Positions 55,207 through 64,000 of a DNA stretch of 64,000 nucleotides are shown here, piece after piece. The translations under genes were made by a program, and so were the position numbers. The stretch is from Bacillus sp. P14.5 (GTDB lineage Bacteria; Bacillota; Bacilli; Bacillales; Bacillaceae_B), in contig NZ_NIJF01000060.1 in NCBI RefSeq assembly GCF_003316765.1, forward strand, positions 248,001 to 312,000. Direction: 5' to 3'. How positions within the stretch are numbered: position 1 is the stretch's first letter; every line of letters begins with the position of its first letter. The notes beneath the pieces were generated by a model. The model had not been told where the DNA came from. It saw only the letters and a program-made list of their open reading frames with translations, and did no database searches.

Positions 55207-57933
55207 TCAATTTTTCTTAATGGTTTCCGTAGCCCATTTATGCCATTTTAATAAGGATAGTCCAGTCCGAGTCTTGGAAGCATCTTTCCATTCTTTATTT
55301 AGGATTCCAGATACTATTGTACCTACTTCTTTTGCATTTGGGACTATATCATTTTCTTTGATGTACCTTTCGATTAATTGTATTGTTTCAGTCTCAAGAA
55401 CCTTTCTAGCAACGACTATTTCATAATCATCATAAACGTTTACTAAAGATAAAATGTCAGCATGCTTTATTGCTAATCCCAGAGACTTTAACACTGATAT
55501 AGCATTCCTTAAGCCTAACTTTTTTAATTCTTTTTCATTATTTACTCCATTTCTAATTTGCTTTATTAATTCTAATACTCTTTCTGCTGGAGCAGCCCCT
55601 AAAAATGGATTAATTCTCACATTCGCCGAAATCCTACCATTAGGAATTAAGAGTTGTTTTGGAAGAGGAGATTTTTCCGATAAATAGGTAACTTTCCCAT
55701 GACTAAATCTAATGATATTTAACCCCATAAACCAATTTATTACCCTATTGATATAAACACCGAATGTTTTTTCTGTAAATTGAGATTCTTTGTATAAAGA
55801 AATGAATGTATTTTCGAATTCTTTAAATGTTATTCCAAAGCCTTCTCCATATTGGTCAGATAATGTCTTTAATAAGATATGACTACTGAAAAATGAATGT
55901 ACTTTATTGATTGCCTCTATTTCTGTCTCCTGTAAGAGGGTTATTTTTTCATCTTGTCTAGTAACATTTCCAAACATAACCATGTCCCGAACAAGATTCT
56001 CAGTTGCTTTAATACTAATCTTTAAGTTTCTTGCTATGTCAGATAAAGACATTTCACTTTCATTTAGCAACAGCTGTAAAAGATCATTGAATTTACTTAA
56101 ATTACCTTGAGGTATATAAGTTATAGTTATATGAGGAACTGAACCTGTTAATACATAATCTTTAAAGATATCCCAGTATAAAATTAACTTATGTGCTTTT
56201 CGTATTATCAACCTTCTATTCAATAAGGCATGTACCGTCTCACTACCGAAATCTTGGTCAATTTTAAAGAAATCTGCAGGTGATTCAGTAGCAATTCTCT
56301 TCAAACATGCTAACTCTGAAGAAGACAACTCACTTAAGTCTCTTTCAAATAAAGATTCAATATCAAGTCCCTTCCCCATGATTTCATTTTGTTCAATCCC
56401 ATTTTTAATAAGAGAATGAACATGGATACACAGTTTCTTTAGTAACCATGGATACCCTTGACAATGATCGATAAGGTACTTTTTTAAATTAGGATTTAGA
56501 GGCTGTCCCAACTCTTTTGAGAAAATACTTAAAGCCCTATTCATTTCCTTAGGTGTAAAAGTAGAAAGTTGAAATTCTCTTCTCCTATCAGATAAGCTTT
56601 GCCACATATAATACGCCGGATGGTCTGTCGGTGTAGTCCCATCTGTTTTCCAGGCAAACCCGAGGACAATATTTTCTTTTGCTGAATCAATTGCTAAAGA
56701 TAACTTTCTTATGCTTTCAAATAGATCTGCCAATTCATTCTTGGAAAATATTTCTTCAAATTGATCAAAACATAAAACAAGCACCTTATTCTCTTCTCTT
56801 AAGGTTTGCAAAAGTTCTACCACACCTTCACTCGACAAAGGATTGGTTACACTATTTATAACTACTTCTTTTAATGGCTTTCTAATAAATCCTTCGTTAA
56901 TTGCCGAATGAAAGCAAGATAGCAACGACAATTCTCCATATCTTCGTGAAGTTGCAGCGCGAACATCTACAGCATGAACAAAGTATTTAGTTTTATTTCT
57001 TCTACTCTTTGACTTTGATACTAGTTTAAGTAATGCAGAACTCTTGCCCCAACCAGAAGGGGCTTTGATAGCTAAAAGTCGAGTACTAGTCTCATTTTCT
57101 ACAACAGCACTACAAAACTTAAACATATCACGGAGTAGATCTTCTCTTCCTACAAAATCTTTAGGTCTCGATGGTCTATAATCTGCCCATTGATCTCCGC
57201 CTGTCACTGTTGCAATATTGCTAAGTTCTTCTGTAATCTCTTCTGTAATTATTTTACTTTCCTCATTTAATTCGCTAGTTATAAATTCCAAATCGCTTAA
57301 TGAAGAGTGTAACTTTGAAACCGAATTAATAACTTCCTTATCGGTAATCAATTTTGAATTTTCCGCATCATACAATATGACACCAAAAGGTACACCTGCA
57401 GAAACATGTAGAACCTTAACCGCCCAGAACCTTCCAAATTCAGTTATTAATAAAGTATTTTCTTCCGCATATGTATTTTTTAAATCTTTAGCCAATCCAA
57501 GAGGATTACAAATTTTCCCTGAATCAATTAGCATTTCTACTAATTTATCAGACGTATAAATGTTTAACTTTCTTCTTTCTTCTGGAACTTTATGTGACCA
57601 TTCTTCTTGAAATCCTTTTGCATCTTTACCTAATGGGCCAGTTGTAAATAACCATCCTGAAGAAACACCTTTAAACAATACGTTCCCTAATAATTTGGTA
57701 AACACGTCTGCGGATAAAGTATTTTGATGGGCTTTACATTCTACAAATATTGTTTCACCGTTAACACGATTTTTTGCTAGCAAATCTACTTCCATTGCAG
57801 TTATTCTTACTTCATCTACTACTTCATACTGTAGAATGGATAACAGTTCTTTTCCCAATTGCTCTAAAAGTTTACCCTTTTGAGTATTAGTAGCTTTATC
57901 CGTTACTACTATTTCAATAAGATTCCCCATCAT
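55207..57933 (-). CDS. Mrr-like nuclease fused to a STAND-type ATPase
   Basis: The 908-residue protein starts with a restriction-endonuclease-like domain (residues ~1-130): ITAMEVDLLAKN then TIFVECKAH, giving the D...ExK active site of the PD-(D/E)XK/Mrr fold. Residues ~265-560 are a P-loop ATPase with Walker A APSGWGKSS and Walker B VLVLCFDQFEEIF, in a STAND-like layout. The rest has winged-helix segments (MSLSDIARNLKISIKATENLVRDM). Such fusions are typical phage-defence effectors: the C-terminal part senses, the ATPase switches, the nuclease cuts. Start MMGN after AAGGTGG. It is separated from the next genes by a 380-bp gap. Confidence 0.8.
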   Translation of the reverse strand: MMGNLIEIVVTDKATNTQKGKLLEQLGKELLSILQYEVVDEVRITAMEVDLLAKNRVNGETIFVECKAHQNTLSADVFTKLLGNVLFKGVSSGWLFTTGPLGKDAKGFQEEWSHKVPEERRKLNIYTSDKLVEMLIDSGKICNPLGLAKDLKNTYAEENTLLITEFGRFWAVKVLHVSAGVPFGVILYDAENSKLITDKEVINSVSKLHSSLSDLEFITSELNEESKIITEEITEELSNIATVTGGDQWADYRPSRPKDFVGREDLLRDMFKFCSAVVENETSTRLLAIKAPSGWGKSSALLKLVSKSKSRRNKTKYFVHAVDVRAATSRRYGELSLLSCFHSAINEGFIRKPLKEVVINSVTNPLSSEGVVELLQTLREENKVLVLCFDQFEEIFSKNELADLFESIRKLSLAIDSAKENIVLGFAWKTDGTTPTDHPAYYMWQSLSDRRREFQLSTFTPKEMNRALSIFSKELGQPLNPNLKKYLIDHCQGYPWLLKKLCIHVHSLIKNGIEQNEIMGKGLDIESLFERDLSELSSSELACLKRIATESPADFFKIDQDFGSETVHALLNRRLIIRKAHKLILYWDIFKDYVLTGSVPHITITYIPQGNLSKFNDLLQLLLNESEMSLSDIARNLKISIKATENLVRDMVMFGNVTRQDEKITLLQETEIEAINKVHSFFSSHILLKTLSDQYGEGFGITFKEFENTFISLYKESQFTEKTFGVYINRVINWFMGLNIIRFSHGKVTYLSEKSPLPKQLLIPNGRISANVRINPFLGAAPAERVLELIKQIRNGVNNEKELKKLGLRNAISVLKSLGLAIKHADILSLVNVYDDYEIVVARKVLETETIQLIERYIKENDIVPNAKEVGTIVSGILNKEWKDASKTRTGLSLLKWHKWATETIKKN

Positions 57934-58228
57934 ATTACCACCTTATCATTGACTAATGATTGTTTATACTAAATAGATAAAAATTTTATTATATAAAAAT
58001 TATACCATTTAAAAAAGACAAATACACTAAGAGGCAAAAGGGAAATGGTGAGACCACTAGATTAGCATTTTATGGAGGAGGGCCAGAATTATAATGTAAA
58101 AAATCGCTAAATTTGGTGAAATAAAGAGACGGAGATACAGATTCCTTGTCGCTGCCCGTCCTCTATATAAGTAAGCACCACAGCCTAATTCCATTTAGTC
58201 GCATGCTCCCCACACCCAAGAGCAGTAA

Positions 58229-58280
58229 GACAGAAGGACAGGTTTCTTGTACCAATAAGTCGTTACCTGTCCCTCTCTCC
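58229..58280. repeat. GGACAGG..CCTGTCC repeat
   Basis: AAGGACAGGTTTCTTG and TTACCTGTCCCTCTCTCC form an imperfect inverted pair, of the same type as 22197 and 33062. Confidence 0.45.
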
Positions 58281-58310
58281 GCATAAAAATAATCTATTAG
58301 TAACAGAGGT

Positions 58311-59740
58311 TTAAAGTGTAACTAAGTTACTCTTTTGATATTCTTTCTGTAACTCCTTAATTTGTTTAAATAATTTTTCAACAGGTCCAATACCAACCCT
58401 CTCATATTTGGCTAAAATTAATAGCTCCTGAGGCAATTGACCAACTGTTTTAATTCCATCATGCTGTAATTGTCTTAAGAAGTTTGGAAACCCCTTAAAA
58501 TATTCTTCACTTAATATTGAACGAGATAAGTCTTCTGTCATAATAACAAACTCTGATCTAAAGAATAAAAATAATTCACCGGGTCTTTCTTGCATAATCT
58601 TTATGCGTTTACGTTCTACATCTATAAAAATCTTTAGATCTTTAAAGAGCAGTGCTTCATTCTCTTCCTTATAACGTTTTACTAAAGATGAGATGCCTTC
58701 TAAATTTTGCGGCAGTTCACTGATAATTCTTGCCTGTTGTTCTCCTCCAAGAGCAATCATAAATCGTTCTGAGTTTTCAAAACGCTGAGGTAACAAGAAT
58801 GCGTCGCGTAAGAAATAAGGAATACTGACTCTCTCCCCCTTATATTCTATTATTCTTATCTCTGTATTTCCTGGAGTAATCACCTTTTCTTCCGTAAATT
58901 GTTGATCGAGTACTGAAACATTATTATCTAATCGTTCAGCTATTTTGGAAACTTTTTTCAGAACCGATTCTTGCCATTGGCTCAACCTCATGTCTAATTC
59001 CTGGACATCATATTTATTAGCATTATCTATAGAAGGCTCTTGATAGGCAGGCATTTCAAATGTAACTTGACCATATACCTCCATATACCACTTCACTAAT
59101 TCATACAAGCTTTCCCAACTGGAAAGAGCTTCTGAAAAACGAAAGGCTTTTGTATTATGTGCTGCATCATTACCTAATTTTCGTATATTATGCACAGCAT
59201 CCATTACATCCTTAGTTAATAAACCTTGTGTTTTAAGGAGGTAGATACGTTCATTTAGACCTGAACGTTCCATGTCTGTAATTCCTTCTGTTCTGATTAT
59301 GCGATTGATGATTTCTTCTACAAATGCTCGAGCGTGAGTCAGCATCATTCGGGGGCTTGTGAAAACGCTATATTCCAAGTCACGAGCAAGTACAGCTAAA
59401 TCTGTTGAAATCTGTGCAAGAAATTGATAATAATAATCTTGTTTTTTCATAATTAGCACCTTTCCATCTTTATAACCTTTTTCTTTTCTTATACCCCATC
59501 TACCTTTACCTTTTCCATCAATAGAAAAAAAGAGATCGGTATCGTCACCATCTTCTCCTTTAAAAATCTCACAATCACTTGAATGAAGGTAAATATTCTT
59601 CCTTACTTGTGATTTCAATCTATATAAGAGCTTAAATTAATATCAGTTATTTTAGAGAACTCCTCATAAATACATTCCAGCTCCGCTTCTCCACCTAGAT
59701 TTTTCATAGCTGGTATAATATCTTTTAACCATTTATTCAT
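58311..59740 (-). CDS. Winged-helix (Mrr-N-like) and DUF4145 protein (one-base frameshift)
   Basis: The gene starts with ATG at 59740 (MNKWLKDIIPAMKNLGGEAE, a winged-helix module) and breaks after SYID at ATTGAAATC (59616). One added G gives DWKSQVRKNIYLHSSDCEIF with FFSIDGKGKGRWGIRK, the typical end of this helix-turn-helix, and a 476-residue protein. Residues ~105-230 match DUF4145 (HARAFVEEIINRI, IRKLGNDAAHN), a domain common in restriction and defence genes. The C-terminal ~200 residues are unassigned. It follows a GHKL ATPase gene with a terminator between, so it may be separately transcribed. Confidence 0.75.
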
Positions 59741-59772
59741 CTAGATTATCTCTCCCAATTCTAGTTGTTTAA

Positions 59773-59812
59773 AGAAAAGAGAAGGTCGCTATGCGATGTC
59801 TTCTCTTTTCTA
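59773..59812. terminator. Terminator between the GHKL ATPase and DUF4145 genes
   Basis: AAAGAGAAGGTCGC pairs with GCGATGTCTTCTCTTT, with T-rich flanks on both sides. Confidence 0.75.
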
Positions 59813-59824
59813 GATTATTTGCAG

Positions 59825-61632
59825 TTAATCCCTTAAAAACTTCTTAGCAATCCTGCCCCAATCTTTTCGAGCATCCTGAATATCATCCTTACGATCTCCA
59901 TCTGGGATTTCATCTTCAAACCTAGCCCATGCAGCGAGAAGCAATCTTAATCCTTGAGAAGCTTTGTCAATTCGCTCTTTTAGATTTTTTTCATTATCAG
60001 TTTCACCGTCTAATGCCTCAATTAAATTTTCATAAGCGGGATGACTTCTGTTAATGAGGATATTTAATGCACCGCCAGTAGGTTGTACAGTAAAGAATGC
60101 ATCACTTTCAAACGAAGCTTCAGTAAAAGAATACTTGAGATTATTAGTAACTGTGTATGCTGCTACTTCGTTTGCCTCCTCTATTTCTACTCCTGATGTC
60201 ACTAGGCCTGTAGTAATTCGTTCTCTTCTTTCTTCAGGAGAAAGAGATTCGTCTTTGTCACTTCCACCAACATATCCTTGTTGCTTTCTTTCTTCAGTGT
60301 AAGTAGTTGCCTTCTTCTCTATGTCACTTTCTTGATAACGTTTGGCTTTGCTGCGCATTCCTTTTGTTTGCTCTTTTATTAACTTTCTCATGATTGAGAT
60401 CTGTTTATAAATATAATCAGCAACGATAATAAGTGGTGCTCTTGGGTCTCCCTCTTCTTCTAGTTCTTCTTGAATAATATCAATATCCTTACCTTTTTTT
60501 GTGCTTCAGTAATTTCTTGGATCATGCTTAATATGTCAGAAAAGTTTCTTGCCGTTTGCTTGTTGTTAGTGACACCCATTAACTCGTCTAAGCTAGGTGG
60601 AAAGTCAATCTCGATTCCCCACCATCTCTCAGTTGGATCACTAGAAGATACTAAGGTTTGATCAAGTTCAAGTTCCCTACCTGCACGGACGATTGAAATA
60701 CCTGTATTTTCTTTGGCATGTTTGCCATGAGGTGTACTTCCGGCATTATCACCTGTTCTTGCTTCTATTGAAGCCACAGAACTTCTAACGGTAATTTTGT
60801 GCTCTTCCTCTTTGTAATTGACGAAAAATTCCCTTTCATAATTATCACCGCCATGGCGTTCGAACATGGGCTGATTATTAAAAGGCTCAGGACAACTAGT
60901 TTTATCCATTAAATATAAAGGATCATTAGGCTTGGCTAATCGATTAATTGAAACATTAAATGGATTATCAATATCAAAGACAGTTTTTTGAATCTTTACT
61001 TCTTTGTTGTGAATGTATTTTCTATAGATTCTTCCTATTAATGCTTCTGAGTGTCTTACTAAAGTTTCACCTTTACTCCACATCAATCGATCAAGTTTGG
61101 ACCAAATAACTAGTGTCCCAGAAGTACCAAATTCTTTTACCACATTAGTGTATCCGTATGGAATTGAGGAATGTATTGGTTCAGGCATTGCACTGCTTTT
61201 ATCACGCTTTATCGTATCTACATCAAGAGAAACATGGTATGTATTTTCAATGCCATTTTGCCAACTATATACATCGACCCTTTTGCATTGAGATATCGAA
61301 GAAGCAGGTAGGCCCATACCAAATCGTCCAATTCCCGTCCTTTGGTCTTTATGCAGTCTCGTTCCATTACCAAATTGTAGTGACATTGCGAGAACTTCAG
61401 GCGACATTCCTTGCCCATTATCCAAAACAGCTATTTGGTCTAAACGTGTAGTTCTACGGTTTGTTAAATGCCTTTCTGCCTCTCCACAAAGTAATTGCAC
61501 ATGTGTGGCGTTAGCTTGAATTGAGTTATCGATCAATTCGCAAACAGCATAAGCTGTATTTTTATATCCATTATCTCTCATCGCTTCGATAGCTAAATGA
61601 GCGGGTACATATGTATTTTCTACTTTATACAT
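59825..61632 (-). CDS. GHKL-type ATPase (MORC/Hsp90-like), one-base frameshift
   Basis: The N-terminal half is a GHKL ATPase: N-box AVCELIDNSIQANA, G1 DNGQGMS, G2 GRFGMGLP. The frame breaks at GCACAAAAAAAGG (A7 at 60494-60500). With one more A it continues GKDIDIIQEELEEEGDPRAP and LIIVADYIYKQISIMRK into the C-terminal helical domain (residues to ..RIAKKFLRD), giving 602 residues. GHKL ATPases of this type accompany helicases or nucleases in bacterial anti-phage islands and act as ATP-driven clamps. The start overlaps the helicase stop by eight bases (ATGTATAA), showing translational coupling. Confidence 0.82.
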
Positions 61633-63268
61633 TCCAAACATCCTCCCAATTATAAAATGCATCTGCCACGCTTCTAAAACCAGGTAGTTCAGTGTCAACT
61701 ACCGTAACGATCTCAGCTGTTAAATTCCCGCCAGCTTTTCTGCCTCTTATCGCCCTTCCAACCATCTGACTGTATAACACCAATGATAAAGTTGGTCGAG
61801 CAATCAACGCAGCACTAGTACTAGGGGCATCAAACCCTGTCGTTAAAACCCCATAATTACATATGACCTTAACTTCATTATCATTTTCCCTAAAATCGTT
61901 AATTACTTGTTTACGAAATTCTGATTCCGTTCCACTTGTAATGGAGTTAATCTTGAATCCCTCTATTTGAAGAATTCGTGATATTATTTCTGAACTTTCA
62001 ACTGAGGGAGCAAAAACAAGAATCCTTTTGTGAACCTTACTAAGTCGGGTGATTTCTCTAATGATTTTTAGGTTTCTATTTGAATCCTGTCCTAGTAAAG
62101 AAAGGACTTCTTTAGAAAAATCTTTTGTATTTTCCAGACTTTTTTCATTAAAGTACTCAGTTAGATCAGCGCTGTTTTCATATTCAAGATTTCGATATTC
62201 TACAGTTGCTATGTATTCATTATCAATGAGATACTCCACAGGGTTTTCATACCCATCAACTTGTAAAGTTACTTTCTGACCATTAAAGTAATCAGCTAAT
62301 TTTTGGTCTTCATCTACATCGTTCCAAGTTCTTCCTGGGGTTGCACTCAAACCTAGTAATCTAGTTTTTACATTGGAGTTGAAAAGAATTTCAATTACGC
62401 TTTGGTACCTTTCTGCTATTGACTGATGTGCTTCATCAACTACAACAAAAGAGACGTTTTTAGCAATATTGGATAACCTTCTGAGCCCTTCAGAAGTATT
62501 AAGCAGATAGGTAAGTTTTTGAAAGCCAGCGACTATTAATCCGTCTTTAACTTCATATAGATTCGCAATATTACTATCACCCCAAAGTTTTCCAATACCA
62601 ATTTCCCGATTACCTAAATTACTCCATGCTTTTTGAAATTCATTGTAAGCTTGTGAACAAAGTTCCTCAGTTGATGCCAGCCATACTATTAAAAAAGGAT
62701 CATTCTCCCTCAAATAGTCACATATTAGAGACATGGAAGTTCTAGTTTTTCCGGAACCTGTAGGCATATGTAATAAAACGCGGTGTGGGTAACGTGATAA
62801 TTTTTCTTTTATATCTTCCACAGCTTTTCTTTGGTGTATAAATAACTGATAATTACTGAGAAGAGGTGAAAGTGAAGAATTTAGTACACCTGCTTTCGAA
62901 TTTTTTTCCATCATAGGGGGGCTAAGATTAAAAAAGTTATAGAATATTAATTCATCGTCTGAATGCCTTTTCATTTTTTTCTTCTTTAAGAACTCATAAT
63001 GATTAGTGATGTTAGAGTTTAAAAAGCCTAGTGTTTCTGCTATCATCCTCACTTCATCTTCTCTTAATAAATCAATGAGCACACTTCTTAAAGTTTTATC
63101 ATCTAGGAATTCTCTTTCCTCGATAGTTGTGAAAATCAGCTTTTTCATTTCACTTGTTTTACTAAAATTAGAATCCATCAATTGGGTAATCTTAATCACT
63201 TGTGGATCTAAAATTTTTTGGATGGTGAATTCATCTGCTCTGCTAATAATACGCTTTACGTCTAACAT
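61625..63268 (-). CDS. SF2 DEAH-type helicase
   Basis: The 547-residue protein has an N-terminal ~145-residue extension and a two-lobe SF2 helicase: Walker A MPTGSGKTRTS, motif Ia WLASTEELC, VVVDEAHQS (DEAH), LGLSATPGR (motif III), and C-terminal TTGFDAPSTSAALIARPT and QMVGRAIRGRK (motif VI). This is the type I restriction/DEAD family common in defence loci. I prefer ATG 63268 because the frame's first ATG abuts the GGAGAG site. It is coupled to the GHKL gene downstream. Confidence 0.88.
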   Translation of the reverse strand: MLDVKRIISRADEFTIQKILDPQVIKITQLMDSNFSKTSEMKKLIFTTIEEREFLDDKTLRSVLIDLLREDEVRMIAETLGFLNSNITNHYEFLKKKKMKRHSDDELIFYNFFNLSPPMMEKNSKAGVLNSSLSPLLSNYQLFIHQRKAVEDIKEKLSRYPHRVLLHMPTGSGKTRTSMSLICDYLRENDPFLIVWLASTEELCSQAYNEFQKAWSNLGNREIGIGKLWGDSNIANLYEVKDGLIVAGFQKLTYLLNTSEGLRRLSNIAKNVSFVVVDEAHQSIAERYQSVIEILFNSNVKTRLLGLSATPGRTWNDVDEDQKLADYFNGQKVTLQVDGYENPVEYLIDNEYIATVEYRNLEYENSADLTEYFNEKSLENTKDFSKEVLSLLGQDSNRNLKIIREITRLSKVHKRILVFAPSVESSEIISRILQIEGFKINSITSGTESEFRKQVINDFRENDNEVKVICNYGVLTTGFDAPSTSAALIARPTLSLVLYSQMVGRAIRGRKAGGNLTAEIVTVVDTELPGFRSVADAFYNWEDVWNV

Positions 63269-63375
63269 TAACATCTCTCCATAGATGGAAAATTATTGCT
63301 TACTTACTAATATCCTACTACATTTCTACTAATTTTTGAACTACTTCGACAATAGTCGACATTAGCCAAAAAATA

Positions 63376-63408
63376 GAAAAAGTCCGACGGTGAATATCCG
63401 TCGGACTT
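63376..63408 (-). terminator. Terminator of the PAPS-reductase-like gene
   Basis: On the minus strand AAGTCCGACGG pairs with CCGTCGGACTT, followed by T5. It separates that gene from the helicase. Confidence 0.85.
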
Positions 63409-63418
63409 AATTAATTTA

Positions 63419-64000
63419 TTATGAGAAAGAACAAACACAAGGTACAGTTTCATCTTTAATATTTACGAAACTGTCTACTCCTTCTCTTTCCATTTGTTCA
63501 CGATATTCTTTTAGAGTAAATGGACCTCCATTTTTCTTAAGAATGGAAACATTCTTTTCAAAGTGTTTACGGAAATTTTCTTCCATTTCTTCTTGCTCTT
63601 TATAGCGGTCTGGCCAACTTTTATATAGTAATGCGTAATGTCCAAAACCACCTCTTACACAACGTCCACCGCAGTTTGCATGAGAAAAGCCCATTTCATA
63701 CATACGGGGAAGTTTTATGCCCCATTCATTTTGAATAATAGATTTAGCATCTGTATCCTCCCTGAATGTTTCAATCATTGGGAATCTTGTTTCAATAGGT
63801 TCTATTGGATTATGCTCATAGAACTCTCTTAAATTATCTGCACGATGAGATTCATGAGGTCCTATTCCAAAATAAAGGATAGGCTCAAGGTTATGGTTAT
63901 CTCGTAATTCTTCAAGGAAAACAACAGTTTGATATACTTTTAGCTCTTCCGAACATTTTGCCAGTCGCGAGTTACCTAAAAACCGATAATCATAGAAAAC
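63419..64000 (-). CDS. PAPS-reductase-like (adenine nucleotide alpha-hydrolase) protein, 5' end cut off
   Basis: The frame is open to the right edge (VFYDYRFLGNSRLAKCSEEL onward), so at least 193 residues are present and the start is missing. Motifs: LYFGIGPHESHRADNL, then IKLPRMYEMGFSHANCGGRC and a closing CVCS. Conserved cysteines (FSHANCGGRCVRGG, and VPCVC at the end) could bind an iron-sulfur cluster. The family is found in phages, mobile islands and sulfur-handling enzymes such as DndC. A nucleotide-sulfur or activated-adenylate chemistry is inferred; the P-loop-like N-terminus must be read outside the window. Confidence 0.72.
   Translation of the reverse strand, partial: VFYDYRFLGNSRLAKCSEELKVYQTVVFLEELRDNHNLEPILYFGIGPHESHRADNLREFYEHNPIEPIETRFPMIETFREDTDAKSIIQNEWGIKLPRMYEMGFSHANCGGRCVRGGFGHYALLYKSWPDRYKEQEEMEENFRKHFEKNVSILKKNGGPFTLKEYREQMEREGVDSFVNIKDETVPCVCSFS

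Overview
The window looks like chromosome of a spore-forming, low-to-moderate GC Bacillaceae bacterium (a Bacillus relative). Evidence: strong AGGAGG-type ribosome sites, frequent GTG/TTG starts, BclA-like collagen proteins, Ena-type spore-appendage subunits, an LtaS-type lipoteichoic acid synthase and a catabolite-repression (cre) site. I see no rRNA, tRNA or CRISPR array.

Layout. (1) 0.2-37.7 kb is a spore-surface region mixed with housekeeping genes. Five proteins share one ~115-residue N-terminal domain (starting M-x-x-L-S-T-G-P-I). Three pairs of modules follow it: collagen + right-handed beta-helix (198-2054), collagen + seven-bladed YVTN propeller (12008-13459 and 13836-15293), collagen + C1q/BclA-like head (22252-23391). 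The fifth has the C1q-like head with no collagen (36956-37735). A C1q-like protein without either partner lies at 29499-30095. Four Ena/DUF3992-like subunits (16193, 16605, 33207, 34635-) and a cysteine-rich two-domain protein (33671-34183) sit among them. Together they suggest a fibre plus exchangeable collagen-like tips on the spore. Between them are a CotQ/berberine-bridge-type oxidoreductase, an SDR, an LTA synthase, a serine recombinase, a YgjP-type metallopeptidase with two decayed paralogues, trpB, a DctPQM TRAP transporter, a quinone oxidoreductase, a CoA-disulfide reductase-rhodanese fusion and an MFS transporter.

(2) 38.0-46.5 kb is a full AI-2 (Lsr) uptake and processing locus: lsrR-lsrK-cupin-lsrF on the minus strand, divergent from lsrA-lsrC-lsrD-lsrB. 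A cupin occupies the place of LsrG, and a perfect cre site lies in front of lsrA. (3) 47-54.8 kb holds small membrane proteins, acetyltransferases, a GIY-YIG nuclease and a helix-turn-helix regulator. (4) 55.2-64 kb is an accessory, probably defence, island: Mrr-like nuclease fused to a STAND-type ATPase, winged-helix/DUF4145 protein, GHKL ATPase, SF2 helicase and a PAPS-reductase-like protein that runs off the right edge.

Repeats are informative. Three copies of a ~190-bp element with GGCTCTTTTCG-type inverted ends are each bordered by an 8-bp duplication (ISL3-like MITE). Two arrays of 53-bp tandem repeats stand ~170-180 bp upstream of trpB and dctP. Several GGGACA..TGTCCC palindromes and one GC-rich Bacillus repeat are dispersed.

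Caution: five genes (dctM, lsrA, 48938-49383, 58311-59740, 59825-61632) are each broken by a single missing base, four of them in homopolymers. Adding one base restores a full-length protein in every case, which points to sequencing error more than real decay.
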